This document shows positions 1 through 11,822 of a stretch of 64,000 nt of DNA, one piece after another. Location: NCBI RefSeq assembly GCF_028769735.1, contig NC_088169.1, forward strand, positions 43,057,229-43,121,228, written 5' to 3'. How positions within the stretch are numbered: the first letter of the stretch is position 1; each line of letters opens with the position of its first letter. The notes beneath the pieces are model-generated. The model saw only the letters and a program-made list of their open reading frames with translations. It made no database searches and was not told the DNA's origin. This DNA is from Zonotrichia leucophrys gambelii (lineage: Eukaryota > Chordata > Aves > Passeriformes > Passerellidae). The position numbers and the translations under genes are program-made.

Positions 1-3000
1 ATATTAAAAATTAATACTATATGTTAGGAATTGATATGGCACAACTGCATACTTTTTTGACAATTCTAGATGATGTAAGCGGGAATTGTTTCAGCGAAAA
101 TCATGATGATGATTAAATTACTCATTAAAGTAATTTTTTAGTTATTATTTATTAAAATTTTTATTAACTATTCTTTCTCCTTTCTGTTTCTTTCTCCTTT
201 CAGCTTTTTCCTGATGATAAACTTCTCTTTATTATGGGGAAACATTATAAATAAGAGCACTTAGAGCAACACTATCAGTACCAACACTTTAAACAACAGC
301 ATTACTTAATGAAGAGCTGAAGAGACCCAATGGTACCAGACAGGTATGTCAATAAGATGCTCACCTTTTGCAGAATGATTTTCTCCTAAAGTGTTCTAAA
401 GTACTGTGGTAAAGTTTTCCAGTGGCCATGTTTGCTAAGCATTCAGCCCTTTTTAATATTCTTTAAGACATTTATAATGTCCTGTAAGCATATCCATTTC
501 TTTAACAGGGTTTCACTCAAAATATGGAGAGAATTGTTCCCTTCTTTTTCCTTCTCCTCTGCTGAGATGGCCTACCCTACCCCATGGTGCCCAGTGTCTA
601 ATAGTACATTGAGTGCAAATGTCATGTTCAAAAGACAAAGTTGCTGCTCATGGAAAGTAAACATAAAGTCTTAATTCAAAACTCATTGAAACACTGAAAT
701 CCCTGGAAAGGAAAAAAAAAAATTTGAAAATACTGATTTCAGTGACCATGGAAAAAGCCAAGACATGCAAAAAAATGTATCAATTATAATAGTGCTGTAT
801 AGAACATTAAGGTACATTCATTGCAATGAATGCAAGCAATGGACAATGGAAGCCCATAACAATACACTTAACAGGGAGAACAGTTCTCACAGTTTAAGAG
901 GGGTTGGGGAGCAATTTGACAAAGGAGAAGGTCACATAGCAGATTATTATCAGCTTGCTCTAGCAACACAGGATGTTATTTAATAGAACATGAATGGTGG
1001 ATTGTGTCAGGACAAAGATTCTCTGATTTTTACAGAAAGAAATAAAAATGAGAGGTGGCAGAGAAGGTGGAGTTATACAGAGTGCTTCAAAAAGGGTGAA
1101 TAGGAAATTAAATTAGGGCAGTCAGTGACCATATTGCAGAAAGATAAAAAAAGGTTATGAATGACAAAACACAAGATCATTTTACTGTCACATGCCAGAC
1201 TTCCAAAGATGGGTGCTGATGGAAAGATCACAGTTCTAAAGACAGAGAATAGGTACACCATTTAGAGCTTTAGGTGTGATGAATTTTCCTCCCTCTGGTT
1301 TTGAAGGAGCTCTAAAAGAAAATTGTACTATATTCTACTAAGTGACTGATGTGATGAATGACAAATGAAACAAGTTATAGGAAACACCAAGTCCTTGATT
1401 CTTGGAGTAAAATATTCAAATAGGGATTTAAAAATTTTCTATAATGCCTGACATTTAAGACGGCAGATTTTGTTGAGTAGCTGATTTCCCTGTGCAATCT
1501 AAATGAAGACCTCAACTTCCACACATTGTGCAAGAAACTGCCTTCTGGATGAAGACAGAGATATATCAGAAATCCAGGTGTCCTGTAGGGCTGTACATGT
1601 TTGGGTCTGTGTATTTTTATCTCTTCAAGAGCCAGTGATGGTAAGTGAGCCATGGGTACCAGTTGACTAAAGAGCCTGTGATAACAGCTGATGTGCTCAC
1701 TCTTACTTGACAATCAAGCAGGTAGAATGACTGATCTCTGAAGGACTCCTACATCTACAAACCCTGAGGGTCCAATTTCATGTCCTTTAGGATCTGTGAG
1801 TCCCCTCATTAACCTAATTTCTCAAGCTACAACCCACCCCATTCTAAGATGGGGATATTGCGCATTTCTAGGTCTGAAGTGCTGCTCCTGCAAGCAGTTG
1901 CTGCCAGAGAAAGTGGCACTGAGACCAAAACCAAGCGTTGATTTTTAGCTGGTTGAATTTCCAGGGAATCAACAAAATGATCTGCCTCACTGCTTGCCTA
2001 GCCAAAATGCAGGAGCAGAGGGAATGTGCTGTTGCAGACATGGAGGAGGTGGGCACTTTCAGCAGGACACTGTCCCACACGGGCTTGAGCCACTCAGGGA
2101 GCTTCTTTATCACACTGGGCAAGTACAGAAGGGAAAAAAGAGCAAATGTGGTAAATACAAATAAATGTGTACAACTGAAACAAAACAGCAAATCAAAGGC
2201 CAGAAGTTGGTGTATTTGAACAATGTATTTAGATAAAAAAAATTGTGTTATGCTTTGTTGAAGAGTAACTACATAAGGGAGCACATTTATGACAGGTGGA
2301 TAGTTACCAGGAGCAACTGTTATGGCTGCAAATGTAGGCAAGCACAAAAGATAATGTGACACAACTTGAAATCTTTCTGTAAGGGAGCTTTGCAGAGAAA
2401 AAGGAACAAAAGGAAAAAAAAATCTGATTTCTTTATGTTTGTACATCAGGAATCAAGACATATCTCCAGTAATACATATCTTGCTATATTCTGATAAGTG
2501 AATAAAAGGAAAGGCAGAGAATAGAGATTTCCTTTTGCATTGTAACAGAGGCATTCAGAAACAGTGTAGGTGAATTCACGAATATGAAGATATACCAGTA
2601 TTTGTACCAGATCCATGAGCTGTTGCTACCTGATTCCCTTGTGTCTTACTATAATTTGAAAATCAATTTTATTTGATCGACTGTCCTTGATTTGTGTCTT
2701 CTATTAAAGAATAAAATCACATTACATTAATTTTGCATATTGTACTGATAAAATTTATTTTCTACTAAAAGCACACTTATAGTGACAAAGGTGTTAATCT
2801 GTAGTTTTTAAATGTAAGATGGACAATATATAACAGCCTTGATGCCATGTGGTTTTTTTATGAAGCAGGCGCATGTACATAATTTGAATATGTGACAAAT
2901 TGGAAGTCATATTAAATTTTTTTAATATATTTTAGAATTATTTTTCAGATGTTCTATGGAAGGGAGATGTGCTGAAAGTCCTAAATGGGATACTGTTTAG

Positions 3001-4382
3001 TTTTGATGGAAGGCAGAGTACATCCTGTGTAATAACCTATTTCCTTGTATTTTTCCTCTTGGTTCTAACTTCTGTTTTTACAATCAGAATGCAAATTTTC
3101 CTTCTAAATGATAATTGAAGGAAAAAATATTTAAAACAAAAGCAGGAAGAAAAGCCCACAAATGCTACATACCTTCATTGTTTGCAGACAATACATTTTG
3201 TTTCAAATTTCATTTTTCAGGATCTCATAAAAACAGATATGTACATCAGAAATATAGAGTAAGCAGAAAAATAGAGTAAGACTGAAAGTAAATGATACAG
3301 TTAATAGAGATTAGGAATCTCTCTGCAAAATGTACACTCTCCTTATTGTTAGTCCCAGATGTTTTGAGAACCAGGAAGCTGTATTAGAAAACAAGCAAGT
3401 TGGGGGAATCCGTCTTAGATAGATTTATCTAAGATTTATTAGGAAGATCTTTAATGTGCCATGTGGTCACTTGGTTCTTCCAAAAAGCACTGATCTGTAC
3501 ATGAATGTACTCAAGTGTGCTGAGCAGTGGAAAAACTGATGCCACCCTGGAGAAAGAAATGCTTTCAGTATTTTTCACCAGTGTCACATGTGATGCATTT
3601 CCAGGTAGCCCATTTTGGCCAGGTATGCTTCCAATCAAATCAGTGATCTCCATTTAGTTTGCTGTTTAGAGGACTCCAGACATCCTGGTTACACAAAATG
3701 GAGAGCACCCACAGGGTTCACCACATCATCTAACACAAGTTGCTTGTCTCAATGCATTCTATGCAGGAAATACAAACAAAAGGATTGACAAATGTTTTGG
3801 GAGTCTTTAATTAAGTCAACAGAAAATAGGCAAAACACACACTGCTCAAAATTTTGGGCAACTCAACAGAAATTTTTATTTTACTTGAAAAAAAGATAAT
3901 ATAGGAGGCTTTTAACCTATTATCCAAGGATAAATGTTTTTATTGCAGCATTTTCTGTGTTTCCCTTTCATGAGGGAGCTATAGGATTTTGTGGTTGCTT
4001 TTTAAAGGAGTTTGGATTATGAACTATAACACACATGCTAAATTCATCCTCAAAGTATTAAATATAGTCTTACATGCTCTATAAAACTGCTAGACCTTAT
4101 TTTGTATTATTTAAGTGTCTCTTTTAATGCAATATTCTTTTAGTGCCCTGTTACTTGACATCTTGCAACATTAGTCATGCACTGTAGATCCTAAAGGGAA
4201 AAACGTGAAAGGTGTCAGTGAATTCTTATTAATAGGCTTATCCTGCCTCTGAAGGTGGGAGAAAAAGGAAAGTGGAGGTTGCCTCCCTTCTCTGACAGTG
4301 TAAATGTGTAGAGAAAATAAATGTTACTGTTGCCTATAAAATGTCATTAGCTTTACAATCAAGGAAATTATTATTTTCATCA
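1..4382. other. AT-rich unique sequence, no gene seen
   Basis: No repeat family, RNA gene or convincing exon was recognised here. The only large open frame is on the minus strand at 1868-2446 (192 codons). It has no recognisable motif, is very hydrophobic and rich in Leu, Phe and Ser as AT-rich antisense frames usually are, and has no obvious splice context, so it is treated as a chance frame. Confidence 0.6.
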
Positions 4383-4678
4383 AGTGGGGATTGATCTACT
4401 CTACCATGTCTCAAGTAAAAAGACAAGAGGAAATGGCATGTGTTGCACTAAGGGAGGTTCAAATTAGATATTAGAAAAAAAAAATCACTGAAAGAATGTT
4501 AGGCATTGTAACAAATTGCCCGGGGACATGACCAGTCATTTTTTCTGGAAGTGTTCAAGAGGTGTCTGGATGTGGCACTTGAGCATAGGGTTTTGAGGTG
4601 AATACTGGTGTTGATGGTTGGACTGGATGACCTTTAGAAGGTCTCTTCTAAACTTGATGAGTCTGCAATTCTGTGAAA
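4383..4678 (+). mobile_element. CR1 LINE, 5'-truncated 3' end
   Basis: The sequence follows the 3' terminal part of avian CR1. In order it shows the GACAAGAGGAAATGGC-type segment near 4422, the GGGAGGTTCAAATTAGATAT block near 4451, the ATTGTAACAAATTGCCCGG block near 4505, the GTGTCTGGATGTGGCACTTG block, and the GGACTGGATGACCTTTAGAAG ending. It finishes in a degenerate octamer tail (CAATTCTGTG). There is no poly(A), as expected for CR1. It is a dead copy of about 300 bp that retains no reverse transcriptase coding. The 5' edge is approximate. Several small indels show that it is old. Confidence 0.9.
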
Positions 4679-4796
4679 TGCACTATCAACCAATAGAACA
4701 CCAATTGTTCACAATACTACAGAAGCAAAATCTTAATAAAATCCAAAGAGGGGGATGTTTATATGAAAAATATTCTGAAATAAATGGTCAAGAGAA

Positions 4797-5024
4797 CCTC
4801 TCCTCTCCTCTCCTCTCCTCTCCTCTCCTCTCCTCTCCTCTCCTCTCCTCTCCTCTCCTCTCCTCTCCTCTCCTCTCCTCTCCTCTCCTCTCCTCTCCTC
4901 TCCTCTCCTCTCCTCTCCTCTCCTCTCCTCTCCTCTCCTCTCCTCTCCTCTCTTCTCCTCTCCTCTCCTCTCCTCTCCTCTCCTCTCCTCTCCTCTCCTC
5001 TCCTCTCCTCTCCTCTCCTCTCCT
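4797..5024. repeat. TCCTC pentanucleotide microsatellite
   Basis: About 45 uninterrupted-looking copies of a 5-bp pyrimidine unit span 228 bp, with one C-to-T interruption near 4953. No stop codon arises in any frame of this unit on either strand, so long Leu-Ser-Ser-Pro or Arg-Gly-Glu-Glu open frames appear here. They are artefacts, not genes. The length suggests high polymorphism and possible assembly uncertainty. The CR1 3' end stops about 120 bp upstream. Confidence 0.98.
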
Positions 5025-5190
5025 TACCTTGCCTCACCTCATCTCCTCCCTTGCTTTCACCCATCTCTGCCTTTCCCTCTTTTGTCCTCTGTCCCATCCA
5101 TCCTCTCAATTTTCCTCTCTCCCCTTCTCTCCCTCCCTTCTATCCTCTCCTTCCCACCCCTCTCCTTCCTGCTCCTGCACCTCTCTCATT
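5025..5190. repeat. Degenerate polypyrimidine tract
   Basis: This stretch continues the strand asymmetry of the adjoining pentamer: C and T dominate, with scattered A and very few G. It looks like decayed, older copies of the TCCTC array. Together the two tracts give almost 400 bp of polypyrimidine on the plus strand, a composition capable of triplex (H-DNA) formation. Confidence 0.8.
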
Positions 5191-8100
5191 TGTCAACAGC
5201 TTTCAATATGTGTCACAAAAAAAATTTCCCTGGAGATATGGTAACTTTTATGGTAAGGAAGATAATATATTGTCACTGTACTTTTTGGCAGAGACAGGTC
5301 TCTAAATTTAGACTTAAAACAAGCTGTTCCAATAAAAAAATCTATTGCTTAGTAGGTATCATTAAATTCACATTATGTTTATAATACAAGCTGATCTTGA
5401 CTGTTTAACAGAGAGAGCTTTTGGGAGATACAACACAGGGTAATGCAAACAACTCTCTTTGTTCATTTCTACTCTGTCCTAGTAAAACAGTTACTCAATA
5501 TAAAAAAAAACCACTTCCTGCCACTAACTTTAATATTCTTTATAAGGGAATTATCCTTCATTAAGGGTAGCAATAGTTACAAAAATACATCTTACAGAAA
5601 TAAAAGTTTTATTTATCATTTGAGAAGATATTTGTAATAGTGGAACATTCAGGAACATTTTTGTGTTTGAAGTGGGCAAGCCATTAGCCTTCTTCCTTCT
5701 CTCAAGGAATTATACTAAAAATCACTTCAAAATATTAAAACAGTTTTGGATTGCCATGTAGTCTTCTTTATTCTTAATTTCCATACCCAAGCAAACAGAT
5801 TTCCTTGACTCAATATTTTGGAAAAATTTAACTTTCACATCTTCAATGACAAATATGAACTGCAAATATTAATAATCCTGTCATAAAAGCACTAAGAGTT
5901 ATGACACTTTTACATGCCATTTTCATAGCAATTGATATTTCCCTAGAAGCAACACTGTTGGAATTTATCAGCTACTGAATGAAGAAAAATAGCCAATAAA
6001 TTAGCAGTAATATAGAATTACTGTTAGTGTTGCCACTGGCAAAAAGTGTTTTCAGTACAGGCTCATTAGCCTTTGTATAAAGCATCTCTGAAACTGAATC
6101 ATATCCTGGGGCAGCCTTACTTTGTAGTTTTGCTTCAAGCAGAAGTTTACAAGCAAAAACCTTTTATTATTTCTGCTTTGTTTGTGTTTGTTGTGGTGGA
6201 TTTGGAGCTTTTTATATTACATTTTGGAAAACAAAATGAGACACGTTCAGATCTTCAGATTCTTAGCCAGTCTTACTTGTCAGCAGTAAATAGTGTCTGA
6301 AACAAGCAAGAACCTCATCAATCCTTTGGAAATGGACTGCTAATGTAATATTTAATCCATTACACATTATGTCTTTGTTCATTAATTTCATTAGCAAAGA
6401 TCTAAAATGCACCAACCTTTCCTTTTAGATCCAGACTATATCCATTATTATCCCTTGGAAATGTCTTTGGTTTTTTTTGAAGTTTACAGTTAGCAGCAGA
6501 AAGCAGAATTTATGTGTGCTCCTGTCAAATTGGGTTTGTAGCAAAGCTAATTGTTGGAAGCTAGAAGGCCTGGTTTCTGAATTTTTTTTTTATTTTCCTG
6601 TTCCAATCATGGCCTCATGAATATAACTAATCCAAAGTCCTATTCCCAAGTCATTACTGCTGCGGGGCTGATATAGCTGCAGAGTTGGCTGGCTGTAATC
6701 AACAGATTGGAAGAAAACTGTGTTCATAGATGCAGTTAGCTTGATGATTTTTATTTGCTCTTTGGAAAGGCAGCAACATTTTTAACCTTTGCATTTATCA
6801 TTAATTTAATTTCGTTGCATAATAATAATAATAATCACCTTTCTAAAACAATTTTAATAATTATAATTATATTTGGAATTCCTTGTGGTCATTAAGGCAG
6901 TGTCATTTATCTCATTCCTGCTGGACACTGGAGGTAGGGATGAGTCTTGTTATTTACTATCCAAAAGCTTTAGTAACTTATGTAATTTAGTCATCTAAAT
7001 TCTTTCTAAAGAGAGTTGAAGGAGATGTGAATCTCCAGGGGGTAGTTCATTTTCCCTGTCATATAAGGTGGCATTAAAATGTGCTACAAATATTTCACAG
7101 ATGACTAAGAGAATGTTTGGACAAGCTTGGACAAAATAGTTTATTTTTGGAAGAATGAACTTAGGCGAGATGACTCCTATATCTCCTGCAACTAGTTCAA
7201 TTTATTTTACATTCCCAACAAGGTATTCATTCAAAGATTTAAAAATACAAGTTTTATTAAGGTAGTTTTCTGCGAATAGTATGCTTCTTTTAAGCAAGAC
7301 AAAAAACAGTCCAAATCACTGTAATTTTGATCTTTGGTGGAAAAGAAATATGAATTTTCCTTTTAGAATTGATTTCTCAAAGTCTTTGTTCAAGAACTCA
7401 AATTTTTATTCATTGAATGACTCAAAATTAAGTCTTTTTAACTTCATTATTAGCTAAGCTATTACTCCCTGGTTTCAGAGCAGACTAGCTGTGTGAGTTG
7501 GGCTGAGCCTTTTGCATTGGAGGAAATCCAGTTTAATGGTATCTAGAAAGACTTAGTGTGTTTGATCTAGTGGTTTCTTGGCTTGGGAGCCAGAAACCTT
7601 TCACACTGATCCTGTTATTCTAAGTTTTTTTCAAAGAAGTAGAGGATAAAGTTTCTTAAAACTTACTTTTATTTCTCAAAAACCTTTTAGTTGTAGTTGG
7701 AAGCAGGGGAATATTCTGATATTTTAAAATGTTCACTCATTCACAATGCCCCAACATAAATGTAAATTGACATTCAGAGGTAGAGAGAAACCTTAGCATG
7801 TTTTCAAAGTTTTAATTAAAACATGAAATATAAAACAGATCAGGAGGTATTGTACAAATCCTGAGTATGACTAAATGCACAGTGTTAAGGATTAAATATA
7901 ATCTCCACCACAGACAAGCAAGAAATAACTTCAGTCTTTTCATGGGAGGAACCATCAAGTGCTACATACTTGTGTGTAAAGACTTGATCAGTTCAATAAA
8001 ATCCCAGACCCCACACATAACACTTTAGTAACTTCACGCATCTTGAAATTAATAGGACTTCATAGAACACATTGCAGGTTATGGGTACAATAATTTTCAA

Positions 8101-8819
8101 TCTGTGGAAAAAAAATTGCTACAACATTCTTTGTGGCCTCCTGGATGCTGGATTGGATTAATTTCATACATGACTCTTTTCATCATTTAAACTTGGGCCA
8201 TGTGCCTGCATGGCATCAAGGAGTGAAGACAGCTTCTTCTCTTAGAGGTGATAAGAAGTCTTGTAGGAATTTTTATCTACTCGAGGTTGTCAGCACAAGA
8301 AACTAGCTATTGCTTACACTGCACTATGGAATTTCTTTTTCAAGTTGAGTCTTTTTATGAAAAAGGGTATATAAGATCTCACAATGTACTTACTGTGTCA
8401 TAAAGGGTAGGGCAACGTTAAAAAGGATATTTGAATTTGACAAATTCAATTCCATTCAGAGACTCACTGTTTTGAAGCTTTTTGAAAAAATGAGATGCAG
8501 CCTGAAGGGAAGAGAAATAAAGGGCAGAGCTAAGTTTGTTTTTAACCTCACAATCTCAGCGAGTCTTCATGCACATATATCATATAGCAAAGATATAATT
8601 TGGTGAAAAGCCAGTGTTGGGCTTTGCTGCAAAGCCATTTCAATACAATGTGCCATAGATCAAAAATCCTCAAGAGCATTTTGTTTAAACCATCTAGCAA
8701 TGTTTGAGAAATGATAATTACTAACCTACCTGAAATGAAAATTTAATTTTGCCTTAGCATTTGACAGCTTTATGGGTCTTTTCTACAAACCATTTTTTCT
8801 AAAATGTGTCAGACTGACA
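5191..8819. other. AT-rich unique sequence, no gene seen
   Basis: I see no mobile element, RNA gene or supported exon. The stretch contains short ATA runs near 6826 and many homopolymer T runs. Open frames are all short and featureless. Confidence 0.6.
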
Positions 8820-9329
8820 GTTGTGAGGACTTAAAGAATGCAATTGCATGTCTGAAAACGCTGTCCCCATAATAGAAGCCACCACAATGGAACTTGAAAT
8901 AAGAACATAATGCACAGCAGGAAAGAGTTAATTCCAGGCTTAATGGTGTTAAAGGAAGGCCTAACGGAGTTAAAGGTTTGGTTAGCATCCAGATAAAAAA
9001 TTCCCACTGTGGCAAGCTGTTGGGAAAGGAAGAAAGTGCTTATGCACATGCCATCTGTAGTTATGGGAATGGCATCTTCCCCCCATGGATACCCAGGACC
9101 TGGAGTGGATAAACACAGTACTTACAGAAGAATGACTCAGGGATCAGCAGAATGCCACTTGTGGTGGTGATATATATTTACTTAACCTCCCTCTCACCCC
9201 CTTCCTATTTCTTTCTATGTCTCTATCTCACATTTACTGTTAAATAAAATTTGTGCAGTTGACTTTGGCATATATTCTTGTTTGCACCTTAGTTTGGGCA
9301 GGGGCGTCTCTTCTATTCGGATCATAACA
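8820..9329 (+). mobile_element. Solo LTR-like element of an endogenous retrovirus
   Basis: The right end has the layout of a retroviral LTR. A polyadenylation signal (AATAAA, 9243-9248) is followed by a T/G-rich stretch and then a compact U5-like segment ending in CATAACA at 9329. The region 9018-9329 begins TGTTGGG and could itself be the LTR (TGTT...AACA ends). The sequence upstream to about 8820, which starts TGTGAGGAC, has similar texture and may be U3. I found no target-site duplication, so the left boundary is uncertain. No internal retroviral genes adjoin it. The family assignment comes from layout and general resemblance only. Confidence 0.55.
9243..9248 (+). promoter_or_regulatory. 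Polyadenylation signal inside the LTR-like element
   Basis: A canonical AATAAA is followed within 20-40 bases by GT-rich sequence (TTTGTGCAGTTGACTTTGG). This is the expected signal and downstream element at the R/U5 boundary of an LTR. Confidence 0.5.
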
Positions 9330-9738
9330 GCAGTGCAGGAATCCAACAGTTTTTATCTAGACACTGAACAAAAACCCACAGCAGCACTGTAGGCTTCCTG
9401 GCATTGCCCTGTCAAAGACTTTTCTTCAGCTCCATTCTGAAAGAATCAGTGAGTGAGTTTGGTGTAGTTCAGCTGCTGCTTGTTCAAACCTCAGCCTCAT
9501 TGCTGAAACTGCTAATCAGATAGTGTACTAGTCGCAGAGAGCCTAAATCTGCAGTGTTCTTCAATGTAGTCCAGCATAAAGCTATCAAATAAAGCAAATG
9601 GTGGTGCTCCTTATTTGTTTAAATGTACTAAACCTGAAATAACTCTTAATCACCTTATCAGTTCCTCGGCTCCTGTGACAACATCCCGTGAAAAAGGCTG
9701 GCATATTATTATGCCAGAATTAAATTTGTCCTTCTTTT

Positions 9739-9779
9739 CTAGGGTCTCTGATAAGATAGAGGCTAGGGTCTCTGATAAG
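9739..9779 (+). repeat. 17-bp direct repeat (24-bp period)
   Basis: The 17-mer CTAGGGTCTCTGATAAG occurs at 9739-9755 and again exactly at 9763-9779. This gives 1.7 copies of a 24-bp unit, a local tandem duplication. No known element was recognised around it. Confidence 0.9.
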
Positions 9780-11206
9780 GTTTTGGTATCATCTTAATAA
9801 ATGAAAGTAGAGTGAAAGTGGAAAAGATCACTGTGATGAAGAAGATAGTCTATAGAAACAGAAATGCCAAAAAATAATGCCTGCAGAAATATATATGATG
9901 GTCATATGGAGAGTGTAAGCTACATAGCCACTTAGCAATGGATGAGAAGGTGTTATTTTCCTTCTGAGACTGAATTGTGTCTGAGCTACTTGAAATTCCA
10001 CAATGTTACTTGGCTTATCCTCAAGGGTTTGATACCTATTTAACAATGGGTCTTCTAAACAGTTTTGAGCAATAAATATCCTCTGACAGTCATTGTAGGA
10101 GAATCAGAAATTTTAAGTTGGGTGCTGGATCATGGAGCTGGAAAGCAGCTGTGAACCGTTGTGACTGAGAAGTACCTCTGATCCATGACATGTAGCTCCC
10201 CACTAGCTGAGGCAATCCAAATAATATAATAACTTCTCTAAACATATCCAAGTCTATATGAAAGACATGATGTTTAGGTTTGGGGTTTTAATGTTTTTCC
10301 TATTTGTCTCATCAGGAGACCTGATGAATAAGTTCAGTTCTCTGAATTTAGATGATTCTATTAATTTCTCACCTGAAGTCAATTAAAATTAGAAATTGAT
10401 GTTAAATAAAGTATCAGTATGGAAGCAAAGGCTGACTTTTGCATACCAGCAATAGCATCCCATACTTGATGTCATGATAGTAATTTTTTACTCATCATCG
10501 TAATTTTCTAAGCATTAATTTTTGAAGTAGACTCTCCAAGCCTAATAACATAGGGATACCCCTTCAATCGGCCATGAACAAACCTACAAAAAATGGACGT
10601 CTCTGCAATTCTGTGGTCGAATTAGAAAAAAGTGCTAAAATTGACAATTATACAGAATAGTAGATGAAATTAGCATGCAAAAAGAGCAATAGGGTATAAT
10701 GCGAGAGAGAAAACAAAATGCTTATGCAGTTGTGGGCATGAACTATACACATCCCAGCTAGTGGTTATACATCTGTGCTTTCATCTGTTTTTGCAGAGAA
10801 CAGATAGAGTTCATATTTGTGCAGGGATTTAAAAAACATTTAGGGTAACATTGTTTTGCATGTTAATTACTACTTTTGCCCACTGTTGTTTAAGTTTTAC
10901 TGGGAAAAATAAGAGCAATGGATATTGACAACATTGGATCTTTTTCAGAGTCAAATGATGGCCTTTGAAACCAGATGTTTTCATGCACTGATAAGCAATG
11001 CTTTTTTGTTAAACATTGGTACATGGGCTCCTGACTCAAATAGCAATGAAGTATGCTATTGCTTTTGAGATGAAAATGCATAGTTAAATTTTTTTATCAT
11101 CTTTATTTCCTAAGTGCTCAATCAGTTGTAAGTTGCCTTTTGTTTCTAAAACAGAAAGATTCTCTTCCAAAATAATTTTATGACTTAAAGAAAGCATTTG
11201 TTAAAT

Positions 11207-11225
11207 AAAAAAAAAAAAAAAAAAA
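11207..11225 (+). repeat. A19 homopolymer after AATAAA
   Basis: Nineteen consecutive A residues directly follow TTAAATA, so the run merges with a polyadenylation hexamer. This could be the 3' scar of an ancient retroposed transcript. No target duplication was found to prove it. Confidence 0.85.
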
Positions 11226-11790
11226 CCCAAAAAATTGTGCCACTGATCATTATCTGCTTGTTAGCATATAGGGGCAAGTGTATATATATCACACAATTTT
11301 ACTTTTTTAAATTTCAGGTGAAAGCAGTGCTTGGCTAGAGTTTCAATGCTCAGGACTATGACTCCCATTAAAAGAGAGCTTCCACTAGCTCCAGAGAAAT
11401 TACTGGTTCTTCTATCCCAGAGATCTCTGTGTTTTCAGCAGTGATATGAGTGTTTGTCCGTGCCACAGCAATTTAGATCCTAATGTGTTTCTGCAAATTG
11501 CTAGGCTGCAAGCTGTGGCAACTTAGGAGCAGACATGATACATTCTAGGGGGACAACAATAGCTTTTAGAGGCAATAACAAAAAAGCTTCTCCACCATCA
11601 GAACTCAGAGAAAGTGAATTTGTTCACAGAGAGTATGAAATCTTACTGTCTTCTCTCTGGACTATGTCAGGATTTTATCTGGGAAAAATTGCACCTGAAA
11701 TGCAGAAACCACTTAGGGAACAAGAATCAGATTTTTCAGGATGTCCATCACAGATTTCTAAGTATTGGAATAATGTCATGTTGGAGGATT

Positions 11791-11822
11791 TTTGTTGTTG
11801 TTGTTGTTGTTGCTGTTGTTGG
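11791..11822 (+). repeat. TTG trinucleotide microsatellite
   Basis: About ten TTG units with one CTG interruption, continuing into an imperfect GGTTTTG-rich stretch to about 11850. It accounts for the poly-Cys and poly-Val strings in overlapping frames. Confidence 0.9.

Noticed and set aside
4618..5305. Several long open frames (Leu-Ser-Ser-Pro or Arg-Gly-Glu-Glu repeats) on both strands
   Set aside because: They are translations of the TCCTC pentamer, which has no stop in any frame. Their ends lie in unrelated flanking DNA.
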